A stretch of 64,000 nt of DNA, from the NCBI GenBank assembly GCA_002633005.1, contig NMRA01000125.1, positions 456,413-520,412 on the forward strand, in the 5' to 3' direction. Origin of the DNA: Phoronis australis. Its lineage: Eukaryota; Phoronida; Phoronidae. Positions 39,001-50,000 of this stretch are shown here, piece by piece. A program made the translations under genes and the position numbers. Each line of letters opens with the position of its first letter. Position 1 is the first letter of the stretch. Below the pieces are notes generated by a model. It was not told where the DNA came from, did not search any database, and saw only the letters and a list, made by a program, of their open reading frames with translations.

Positions 39001-42000
39001 TGGTCATTTGTGTTGTGGGTAGACATTTAATAATCCCGAATTTCGCAAACTCATATAATACTGAAAATGATCTAAAAACTCCACAGCATAGTAAATTCAC
39101 TTTCACTATCCATGAATGCATCAAAAGATGAACCAGACTTCAGTTCAGGGTATCTTAAAAGTAATAGCAGTCTTATTTAGATGTCATATCGAAATCAGGG
39201 CATGGATTCTCACTAAGTGGCACGGGTGACGATTAGTATTGATATCGCACATTAATTCTCAAACGTTTTAGAAATATCTATCAAGGTGACCGTTCTGTGG
39301 ACTTAAAAGGTGCACACATCCAAAGTGAGTTTCTCCCCAACAAAACGGTGTCACCCCGCGTGCTTGGCCGATGCAGAATAGTGCAACAACAGATTACGGC
39401 AGCTCACTGTTCAGTCAAAGGGCAGTTGGTATGGGACAAAATCTAGAATGGCATCTTCGACTACCAGGGGCCTGTTTCATGAAAGGGACTAAAGACTTGA
39501 GACAGAAATTTGGTCAGACGCTCCCAATTCACAATTGCAAAATGAAAGGCCCAAGAAATTATGAGCGCATTACAGTCTAGAAATAATTTACAACCATTAT
39601 CTCAGTAGTAATTATTTGTTTATTCTCAGAGACTTAACACTTTTGGTCGATTGAGATTTAATTATCTTTCATAAGTAACTGTGTGGAGCGTATAACCAAA
39701 TCTCTGTTTTAACTCTTAAAGGCCGATTTCCACTACTTTTACCTTAAATTTCGAGTTCTCAACCGGCGAGATTCAGGGTTTAAAAACATTATGAGCTGTA
39801 ACCAGACCTGATTTGTTGATGAATCTAAACATTAAACACGAGCAAAAGTATCAGAAAATCTGTCACGGGATTTCCCGTCCCTTACCCCTACGACATCTAA
39901 TTTCATTTGAGTCCAAAATGTAGAGCACTTGATCATGTTAAGTGGACAAAACGTCACCACACATTAATTAGGCCAATTACGAGGTCATCAGCAATAACTC
40001 GCCCTTACTGTACTACCAGCTGATGCTCAGGCAATAATGTTGTGTCACGTGTCTAACCTATTTTTCCATGAAATTCCCTGTGCGCCACCTTCGATTTTTT
40101 TGTAGGGAGACAAGAAATAAATCGACGATTTTCAGAAGTATTTTCTGACATGCTGCGATTCTGTTCGTTCTTCTAGGTAACGGAAAACTATAGCTCTATC
40201 ATAGTAAGGTACCTGTTGAGACTGATTATAAAATATTAAGATGCTTAAAATTTTATTTTTTAAAGCCAGCTAAATAAGTAGACATAAAACTTTAAGTTTC
40301 TTTTCATGAAACAGAGCCCACGGCAGACCTGTCATCTCGCGACTTCATACTGTAATGTTACCTGCTATATGTAAGGTGGACCAGACTGCTCCAGCCAACG
40401 TGAACAAGTTTACCAGACGAATTGACAGACTACAATGATCTAAGACAGACGTGACATGGTTGGAACACGTTGACTTAAATGTGATCCACAGCGATTTAAT
40501 ATGTGGCAGCTAGAAGGTGAGCATTTCGATTGAAGTGAAATAATTGTTTTGAAACAGTTGTGATCAAGGAGATATTTGTTTCCATACTTAACCTTGTTTA
40601 TTTTATTCCCATTATCAAATAAGTGTCATTTCTTGCACACAGGGAGAAATGGACAAACTCACTTATGGGTGACCACAATTTGTATTTAGAATTCACAGAA
40701 AAGACAGAAGAAACCAAGCGACCTTCAGGCGCCACAAAGTGAGCGTGTTCAAACTAGAGTGTCCTTACTTTTAGGACACCCTGCAGTTGGATCTGAAAAC
40801 TGAAAATGTCGGACTGACGATTATCTTGGTGTAAAGTAGGGTTTTTTAATAAGGTCAGAAATACAAAAGATTTGATTAATAGCAACATCGCGCACTTTTT
40901 AAGCTTTTATGAAGTTCAACACTTTAAACTTGAAAGGGTAACGATCTCACACTATCAGCGGGAACGATTTTACCTAATTTCCGAAACGGCCAATACAGAC
41001 GATTCGTTTTCGAGCAGTGGGTCAGAAGGAGATAATCCTACGTTCCTTATTTCAAAAAAGTATTAATTTATTGTTAAATGTCGATTATTCTGAGAGAGAA
41101 GAAGGTTCCAGTTATAAATACGATAGAGAAAATCCTCTCTTTTGCTCGTTCCATTGTGTATTTCAAAGCACTATGCGTTATCATTCAAAATATTGTTCGA
41201 CTTGCGAAACTGTGTTTTTCACTTCTCACATACCTCTTTGTGCATTATTCGACACTGGCAATAAAAATACTCAATGTTTCTGGAGGTTGTCAATAAACCT
41301 ACAGTTAATTGTTGTATAGCAGGTAGACCTGAATGCTTGGTATTTTCGTAATTCTCCGTGCAAATATTCATCAAGAACCGTGAGAACTCTACATTTGGAT
41401 TGTGAGAAAAACACACTCATCTTCTTGATATTTGCCAAAGCCTCATAGGCCAAGTACGATGTCTTAAGCCACAACCCCATCCCAGTCCCATATGAATATG
41501 GCAACACCGAAAAATGTCGAAAGCTTATGCAAATACTTCGTGCACAACATGTCATAGCAAAATACCATGGAGGACGTACCTTTGGTCTTTTCTCTTTGCA
41601 ACTGTCCCTCAACACCCTAAAGCAATAGAAAAGTGACAATTGCATACAGGAACTGTACACGGGGAAGAACTTTGGATAGTTTATGTTTTCCCTCGCTCTA
41701 CGTCATTGTTATGAGGTCGGCAGAATAGGTAAAGTATTTCCTGCTTTTCCTTGCCGTACCGTGCTCATTTTTGTTGTAAAATTATATCGCTTTTACAACT
41801 GAAAATTCTTTTGTCAGATTGCAAAAAATGTGGTGAGTAGACAAACATTGATGGTGGTGCGACGCGAAACAAACTTACTTTTGATTTGTCCAAGTCTAAT
41901 GTTCACAATCTGTATTTCAAACAGGTATCCTATGGATATTTAAATGTACGCGAAGCTTCGTACAGTCACCCTCTAATATGCGCCAGCAGTTAGCGGATGT

Positions 42001-42793
42001 TTTAAAGATACTTTTCCCTTCACATTCTCCAATTTAGAACACAACATAAGTTTCTTCAGTTGAAAGAACGGCACTAAAATATAAACAGTTCATAACTTTC
42101 ATCCCTCTTTGTGTCAACCTTACTTAGCTATTAACGTCAAAAGTGTTGTTTACACAGCCTGTGTGTAGAATTTTTACGTCATGGCTTCGTTCAATTATCT
42201 TCTTTTACACCGTGACTTCTTTACTTTTCTTCTGACATGTACTAATAACAGCGACATAAATTCTATCTTTCTCTCTTCATGTATTCCTGTCTACCCGACT
42301 CGATGCAGGCTGTCTGTAAAGGATTCGAACATTTCTTTTAAACCTCCAAAACTGCTACCTGAACAGGTGTCTTTCTACTTACCTTGCGTATAAGTTCCCC
42401 CACGACTTGCCCGTCTGTTGCATCTACGCAACAGTTTTCCTGCGCCTTCTTTTCCACTGGTAAGTTTTGCAATCCATCTTTTTCCCCGGATGAATTGTAA
42501 ACAAGAAAACTACACGGCACGCAGATTTGCGAATCCCTCACAGCTGGTAGCGGCTCTGGAGCATTTTGATGGTTGACGCCGGCAGTTTGAAGCGAATGCA
42601 AAACGACCTTGAAGTTTTCCATCTGAGCATACATTACGCCGTTAAACACAACACTGGCAACCATTACAATGTAAAGGAGTCCATAAATAGCGAAGTTAGA
42701 ATTTTTCATACGCGAATTGTCAACTTTGGAACTTGAAAAATTCTTTTGATTGTCTATGAGCAGTTTCCCCGATTCTGCTGTCGTCTTCTGCAT
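29857..42793 (-). CDS. TNF-superfamily ligand, TRAIL-like, gene model
   Basis: Five exons on the minus strand join perfectly in phase: 42793-42383, 41616-41580, 37803-37684, 34007-33782 and 30073-29857, giving 336 residues. The product is a type II membrane protein with a short cytoplasmic start, one membrane helix (about residues 34-56, FAIYGLLYIVMVASVVF), a stalk with CVPC and NCC cysteines and an NSS glycosylation site, then a C-terminal TNF homology domain. The domain starts NKPVAHLLG (173-181), continues with GLYYVYSQV, and ends LGGVFHLRPGDELFVKVSN and FGVYML. KCWSK at 285-289 places a cysteine where TRAIL has its zinc-binding cysteine. Family members form trimers that bind cysteine-rich death or activating receptors. 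No furin-type RXXR site is obvious in the stalk. Candidate poly(A) signals on the minus strand are ATTAAA at 29553-29548 and AATAAA at 28790-28785. Membership of the family is firm; orthology to TRAIL is not. Confidence 0.9.
30080..30330 (-). repeat. Interspersed repeat next to TNF ligand last exon
   Basis: Read on the minus strand, it repeats the blocks seen at 19620-19910: a CACTTCACTTTATGGATG-like segment, GGTGATGTC, GAATAGACGAAACGT and GTGCGGCGATCGTCCG. Its end lies only a few bases upstream of the acceptor of the final TNF-ligand exon, so the repeat supplies part of the 3' end of that intron. Confidence 0.6.
30771..31026. mobile_element. Palindromic element of about 256 bp
   Basis: The left arm (30771 to about 30884) and right arm (about 30923 to 31026) are imperfect reverse complements, sharing AAATTCAA ends, AATCCCCAAA and CTAACAAC. 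This symmetry produces paired 60-codon frames on both strands, which are not genes. It lies in the last TNF-ligand intron. Confidence 0.65.
33782..34007 (-). CDS. TNF ligand exon 4, TNF domain core
   Basis: The acceptor is GAATATAG. It encodes DPYEPQVIRRWLIPGD, the GLYYVYSQV strand and a cysteine in RCHYIHR. The donor GTATTT cuts inside the HYIHRY strand. Confidence 0.88.
34100..37500. other. Intron stretch with coding-like relics
   Basis: Part of the TNF-ligand intron between exons 3 and 4. It has several open frames over 90 codons on both strands, but none shows a recognised domain. A minus-strand stretch near 35.19-34.98 kb reads as about 65 uninterrupted codons including VVWNFRGGISEAEDRHKDM, possibly a decayed transposon. 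Confidence 0.35.
37684..37803 (-). CDS. TNF ligand exon 3, start of TNF domain
   Basis: 120 bp between acceptor GTCTTACAG and donor GTAATG. It encodes EFGAVKHEIIHQKDG, an NFT glycosylation site and the first strand NKPVAHLLG. Confidence 0.85.
38057..38275. mobile_element. Palindromic MITE, copy 1
   Basis: The ends are inverted copies containing GGAACACCTCGGGTATTT and a shared GTAGCCTCAAAT, GAACGTTA core. It lies in the TNF-ligand intron between exons 2 and 3. Confidence 0.65.
38297..38637. mobile_element. Palindromic MITE, copy 2
   Basis: A second inverted pair of the same family directly after copy 1. The left end is CCGGAACACCGAGCGAG with CCTCAAATTGTTCCTCGG; the right end is the reverse form ending ACCCGAGGTGTTCCG. 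The arms are more diverged than in copy 1. Confidence 0.55.
39467..39725. mobile_element. MITE end, TTTCATGAA family
   Basis: Starts GGGGCCTGTTTCATGAAAG and shares the interior AGAAATTTGGTC block with 21202-21465. A matching inverted terminus (TTTCATGAAACAGAGCCC) lies at about 40301-40318, so the element may be 850 bp long or two partial copies. Confidence 0.5.
41580..41616 (-). CDS. TNF ligand exon 2, 37-bp microexon
   Basis: The acceptor TTTCTATTGCTTTAG and donor GTACGT flank 37 bases encoding GVEGQLQREKTK plus one base. It supplies exactly the phase change from 0 to 1 that the flanking exons need. It belongs to the stalk. Confidence 0.8.
42383..42793 (-). CDS. TNF ligand exon 1: cytoplasmic tail, TM, stalk
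   Basis: The ATG at 42793 gives 137 codons and ends in phase 0 at AAG|GTAAGT. An in-frame GTG lies slightly upstream, but no upstream ATG is in frame before a stop. A CTCAG acceptor-like site near 42812 suggests a separate 5' untranslated exon. Confidence 0.85.
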
Positions 42794-44093
42794 GCCGTCG
42801 CAGTAATTCACTGAGAAATCGAAACATACGGGCAGTACATGTATTCCTGTTTGACTAACGCAACTACCGTTTTGTAGAATTTAATTTTCTCGGAAATTAG
42901 GTTATAAATAGCTTGATCAATACAGTAGGCTTGTAAGTTACCTGAATACCGATAACGGCAATAGCGGTAACCAATAACATAAAAAATAGGTCATTGGCGA
43001 TAACACACGATACAGGCAACAACTAAGTGCACTAATCAAAAACCTCGTGGGAGCTTTCACTTTTGCATTTATAAAATTGAACGAGGCATTGTGTCCTATG
43101 CACAACAATTTGTAGCGCCACCAAAGTGTGGAAGTAGTGAATTGAGGGCATTAAAAGTAATTACAACGTCGTGTTTGACAAAACTTGTCAACCGAGAAAA
43201 TCTGGGCCCCAGGGTCTTACCTTTGTACTCGAAATTGAACTCAAAATTATTGAAGATATTTTTTGTCCTACTTTAATAAGGACTCGACTGGAGATAAGTG
43301 TTCATTATTCTATGCTCTAGTACATTATAGTTTACGCAAATGAGTTTCTCTTGTCAAGTTCGGGCTTGATGACCCCTATATTTTACCTACATGTAAAAGC
43401 TCTAGTGAAAACTAGAGATTCGAATTATAACTCGAAATACACTTCAATGCCTTTTTAAATTGGAACTTAGGAAATTGATCGATCTACTTCGCATACGTGA
43501 ATTCCCAACCACTGCAACTGGCGACAGACGTCCGACATCTCCCCTCAGAAAGCACCCCCCTGGAAAGACTGACTGAGCTTCATGTTGCCAGAGGAAGCGG
43601 CATCAGAACCACCTTACGTGGAGAAAGTATAGTAGGCCTACCATCAGCAGTGTGACTCTTTCTTGGCTGCTGTAGAGAAGGACTGAGCACTTGCGGACCT
43701 GTCCAATGTGCAGTGATGTCTGACCCTGAGACAATGACAATGGCAATAACAATGATTACGATTGATAATTTTTGATGGTTTATCAGAACCATCATTGAAA
43801 CAGTCCCGGTTAAATATTGCCTGAGCAGATATGTTTTGTTATGTAAAAGCTCACCAGAATGCTAAATCCGCTATCGAACATATGTGGGGGAATTATTTAA
43901 ATATGTATCAAGTGTCACAAAGTTTTACTCAACAATGAAGTTTCATCGCGCATATCTTAGTGATTAGATAAGGAAAAAATCAAGTTTACTGTGGTACCAC
44001 TGCCCGACAGTAGGTGGCGATAAGCTCAAAGTTTGGTCTTTTGTTGTAAAGGTGAAAAGTTGGTTTATGTAAAAACTGAATTTCGAATTTCAG

Positions 44094-47000
44094 GGAAGAT
44101 GCTCACTGACACTTGACATGACTGGCGTGGAATACTGCTCCATTCAGTCAACGTGGAAGCTAGAAGGGAACGGCCGGTTTTCTGATTGTATCTCATACAA
44201 TTTATCCGATGAAAATTATGTTTCGTAAGTGTCCAGTGGCAGTGTGAACTCCGTTATAATGACTTGGCTGACCGATACATTGAACTTGAAGAGTGAGAAA
44301 AATTACCAGGATTGACCATGGGGCGCAGGAATTAAAAATTGATCAGGTCGATTTAGTTTGAGATACTGATAACTACTTTTCAGTTCTTGCGAAATACAAT
44401 AACCTGATAGTACTGACTATAAATAACAGACCATAATAAATAATAAGCAACACTGTACAACCAAACCAAGTAACAACAAACCTCCCTGAACTGACTTGAG
44501 ATGATTGTCCTTTAGAAACAAAATTCACCATTGGCATTGACCAAATCAATTTTACTGGGAATATCAAAAATTAATTTTCAAGCAAATGCAAGCAAATTCC
44601 CCCGATTTGGAGATTTATGCATCTTAACTTGCTAGTCGAAATTCTCTTGATCGTGAAATTCTGTCGATACAGTGAAATTCTCCTGATTTGAGAATCTGCT
44701 TTGGTAATATACAGTACCTCAACTGACCACGTTGTTATAAATATCTTTTGTGCATAAAAGGGTAACTTAAGAGGCAGTTAAAGTCTTTAATGCTTTTCAG
44801 CTTGGACAAATACTCCCGCAATCAAATTTTTTCTTCTAACAGTTCTTCGTTCAGTTGCCTAAATTGGCAGCTGGCCATCTTTACACTTCTTGCGCCATGG
44901 GATGTTATGTCATATCCCTTGGCGTCAGCAATGTAAAAAATGCCAGTTGCTGATTTGGGCAATTCGACGAAGGACTGTTCTAAAAAGTTTGATTGTTGGA
45001 GTATTTTGTTGAGTTGAGTAAAGTTAAAGACATCAGCGGACTATTACGGTGTACCAGTACCTCTATATATGCAAAAATTAGGAACATGAATTTGATGATC
45101 TAATCAATGTGAGGCATACTACTAATATGCTGAAAAGTTTTCAGCGTATGGAGAGCTTATGGGATGAGACGCCATCTCTACTGTGACCAGTTTAGGTGGT
45201 TGTACTGTCTGTCATAGAGCCTGAAGTCGACTATGCAAAACGTAGCCCCTCTGCTGGCTGTTTAGGGGCTCCAATACTACCCATCAATTTCTGTACCAAT
45301 TTCATCCTGTGTATTTTAAATGGGCGGTAGGTCAAATCCGCTCATCAAATAAGAGGTGTTCACCTTGTCAAAAATATATTTTACACTTAAATTATCACTT
45401 AAAAAGCACTTCATTCTTCATCGGTTCTATACATATCAATGAAGCTTGTCTACTGTAATTAAGATCACTCTGGCGAAGGATTCCTATTTTGGTTACTGTT
45501 TTAACTTTTTCACCACATTCGATAACCACTAAGTATTTCAAGTGCCATCACACGAAGGTAACAACAAGCGCGACTGAGCGAAGCACATGACCTGGCATTT
45601 GAGTAGCATGTGAAATTTGTGTCCCTTGGACTTTTTGTTCGTCAACAGGCGGGATTTCGCTTAACTTCCTGAAAATGGCACCTGGTGAAGGAAGTGCGAG
45701 TGAACCGCGACAGATTTTCATGGATATGTTCAAATTAGGTTGACTTAATTGACTCCAGAGTCATGGTATATGTTAATTATATCATGCTGTGTATATAGGC
45801 GTGTTTCATTTGATGTTATTGGCTGTATTTTGAAATGAGAAACTTTTTATGGAGGTATAATATCACCTGTGGTGTACACGGCGATGTATTTGCCTAGAAG
45901 TTGACCTGCCTGGCACAATAACAAGACTTCTACTTCTGTCCTTGTATTTCAGTGCATCCGTAATGTAGTTCTGGTTGAAATGATGTTAGGCGAAGTAACA
46001 TGATGGAAGTAAGCTGCTTGCAAATGCGTGCATGTGTCATCGGCCAAGACGTGGGTTTGCTTCCCATTTTCTTTGGCCTCCGCAGTTTTTTCCGATTTTG
46101 GACTTGAGCCTTGAATTTCGTCGCAGAAAAAGATCCCCTAGGATCCCTCCCTCTGTTTACAAGAACCAAAAATCCCTTCCCCTATTCCTTCCACATGCTG
46201 TTGACTTTCCTGGGCTGGACAGAAAATAGGAATCGACGGCGAGCCACTGTTGTCAAGAAGCCTTTTTATCAAAAACACCCATCGAAGGTGCTTTTGTGTG
46301 GATCGAGCAATTCCCACTTAGTGCTNAACAACAAGCGCGACTGAGCGAAGCGCATGACCCGGCGTATGAGTAGCATGTAAAATTTGTGTCCCTTGGACTT
46401 TTTGTTCGTCAACAGGCGGGAATTCCCGTAACTTCCTGAAAATGGCACCTGGTGAAGGAAGTGCGAGTGAACCGCGACAGATTTTCATGGATATGTTCAA
46501 ATTAGGTTGACTTAATTGACTCCAGAGTCATTGTATATGTTAATTATATCATGCTGTGTATATAGGGGTGTTTCGTTTGATGTTATTGGCTGTATTTTGA
46601 TATGAGAAACTTTTTATGGGGGTATAATATCACCTGTGGTGTATACGGCGATGTATGTGCATAGAAGTCGACCTGCCTGGCACAATAACAAGACTTCTAC
46701 TTCTGTCCTTGTATTTCAGTGCATCCGTAATGTAGTTCTGGTTGAAATGATGTTAGGCGAAGTAACATGATGGAAGTAAGCTGCTTGCAAATGTGTGCAT
46801 GTGTCATCGGCCAAGACGTGGGTTTGCTTCCCATTTTCTTTGGCCTCCACAGTTTTTTCCGATTTTGGACTTGAGCCTTGCATTTCGTCGCAGAAAAAGA
46901 TCCCCTATGATCCCTCTGTTTACAATAACCAAATTACCCTTCCCCTATTCCTTCCACATGCTGTTGACTCCCCTGGGCTGGACAGAAAACAGGAATCGAC

Positions 47001-50000
47001 GGCAAGCCACTGTTGTCAAGAAGCCTTTTTATCAAAAACACCCAAGGTGTTTTTGTGTGGATCGAGCAATTCCCACTTAGTGCTGACTTGATGGCAATAA
47101 AACGCTGTCAGGACTAGAGAGTCACTGGTTATTTCCCTGTTCCATTTCTTTACTACCAATTAGCACTTGATTGACCCGACCCAGTTAGGTCAGGTCAGCA
47201 ATTATGTAATTTGTTTACAACAGAATACTTAGAACATTCTCATAGGTTCCAGTCATATTGTATTTTGTGACTGAAATAGAACCATAGCCTGAAACTTTCT
47301 AGACTCCTGTACTTACAAAGTCAGGTTATAGCGGTAGAATCAGCTGGTAGGTGAGCCAATAGAGAGCCAGCTATCGAGACAGCAAGTAATAAATCTAATG
47401 ACTGTCCTGAAAGTCACTGAAGTGTTCATCGCAAGTCAAGGCTTTGCAGCACTGGCTGGAGTGTAGTACAGGCATTACATATGACGTTTTGTTTGAGTAA
47501 GTTTGTGTATACGTACATGTTATCATTTCATTGAGATGAATTAAATGGTTAATTCCGATGAACCTGCAGTCTTGTATTGCAATGAAAACTATTAGCACTG
47601 GTCAGTGATAATTTGCGCCCAACCATCCACGGGGAAAACGTGACACACTGGCTAATTGTGGACTAAAACTGATTTGCTTCTAGCATGCAATTTCTCCTGA
47701 AATATTAAGCGTCAATTGATTAGGGTAGTTCCGTTCTGTTTTAGTAACAGTAGATAATTAGCCTGCAAGTTGTGATAATGGACAAAAGACTGTGGGAGCG
47801 CTTAACATTGGACTAGTTTGATATCTGGATATAGTCTTGATTTGAAAACTGCTGTTATTTAGAGTTGAAACTGAAGAGGAGATTTTGTGTAATGGCAATT
47901 AATGTGTATTACGTTGTAACTGTATTCTTTCCTTGCATTTCTTTGAAGTCTTGGTGTTTTAAACACTTGTAGATGATGCAACTATGTCTTTGTTTATGTA
48001 CATAATAGCAATAGAGTTTAGATTAAATTAAGTAATTAAGAAACATTGGGTAAATACGGAACAACTTTCAAAACAGCTTATAACAATTCATGGCATTAAA
48101 CTAAGTCATTTTTCAGAACATTAATCGGTGTTAAAATCTTTGTTAAAAATAAAGTACTGTTTCAGGAATCTGATTGAGCAATGGTCGGATCAACCTGTGA
48201 TATCATTATTGCCCCCCACAGATGAGACGACACCGTGTACATTGAATGTTAAGATTCTATGCAATGCACAGACGTTGACAGGTCAGTGGCATTTTAAAAT
48301 CTTCAATTTACACAATTTTCTGTAAAACCCCATTGTGTGGAGCTGCTGAAGGTATAGCCTGCTACTTTTATTTGTAAGCGGTTTATGTTTGAATAGAGTT
48401 TCAAGTGACAAACACTTGAACTTATTTTTTCACAGTAACGTTATGTCAGAAAACCTTGATTACTAACTACTTATTGTATAGGACCATGTTAACAAGTGTG
48501 TACATTTAACCCAAATATCTACAAAACTATAGAATTTAACAGAGCAGAGTATTATTTTCTGAAAGTATAAATCCTGCCGCTAGTCGGGTAACATAACCTT
48601 GTTATAGCTAAAGTGAAAGGTGCATTCGTAGTAAAACAACAGGATCAATAAAATGGTCAAATTTTGTGTGATATAAATATTCAAGACAAATGCTCTATCA
48701 GTTTGTTAAATTTATCATTTCATGTTTGTTTTATGCAACTGTAATTTGTTTTTCATGAAATTAAGTCCCATTTTTGATAGCTCCTCAAGCCAAGTGGAGC
48801 CATTTAATAAAGACAATTCATTTTCGGCTTTATGTAACTTAATTTTTACACAAATCACATAAGTGCTAGTTTTTGATAGCCCCCCCATTCAAATGTGGAA
48901 CATCTTAAAAACAATTCCTAGCAGCATTTTGTAGAACAGTGTATAAAGTATAGTATCTGATAGTTTCATGAGAATCCGATTATCCGTTTCTGAGATATGA
49001 TGTTCTGAAGTTTGCCAAATTTGGACATTTTTCTAGGGTCTGGTCCTACATAACTTTATGTCAAAATTTTATGTTTCTTTGACTGGTGCAGTGCACAATA
49101 AATGTTATCCTTCCTGTTATTTTTAAGGTTTCCACATAATTACCAGTGCACGACGTGTTGAAGTGTCCAGCAATGCTCAAGGGTACCTGTGCACACAGAC
49201 TGGAGAGAGCTGTGGAAATGGGCTGTATTCTACAAGATGGAGCAGCAGATCTCATTTTCAGCACTTACAGTTAAAGGTGGGTATTAGATCTAAATGTAAA
49301 ACTGTACTAGGTGATTCTGTAGATGTCAGTGTTACCTGTGTGTCACTGTTACCTGTATGTCCCTTCAGCACAGCTAGTTTGCCATTATGTTGTTGGCAGG
49401 GCGAAGCCTGGATTTCTGGGGGACGGCTCTGTGCGCTTTGCTGGGTGGTTAGTCGCCACTTGCCGTTCTTCAAATATTGGAGCACGTCTTTTTTACTGTC
49501 TATTGAACAATTTTGCATTTAGTCGTACATGCAAATGTATGGGCATTTAGTTACGCAAAGAATAAATTGATAAAGTCTTGTTCATTGCAGTTTGTTTCAT
49601 TGACTGACAAGACACGTTTTGATATTCATGGCATGCAATTAGATGTCAAAGTGGACCCAGCTTCAATGATGCCTGCCAGCATGTCAACTGTACAGATGGA
49701 TAAAGTTAATGAGATGATGAGAGACATGGGCCTGGAGGGATCACAGAGTGCAGACGGCCTGAGGAAGGCTTTGGAGCTGGCTGAAACAGTACATGTAAGT
49801 TAGAGACACAGGGCCTGTTGCCAACCATACTGCTTTTGGCCATGAAAAGGCTAACCCATCAGCTCCAATATTGAGTTGAATCTTCACCAACGATTTGTCT
49901 ATTCAAAGTCCGAAATCACTTCTGATCCGAGCATGGTACAATTTGAGACCAATTTTGTAGTGGCAAGTTTAATTATTACATTCACAATTCAGTGTCTTGC

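Noticed and set aside
46793-47091. 95- to 98-codon plus-strand frames, repeated at 46032-46344
   Set aside because: They occur in both halves of the assembly duplication, with changes that do not preserve either frame, and no family is recognisable.
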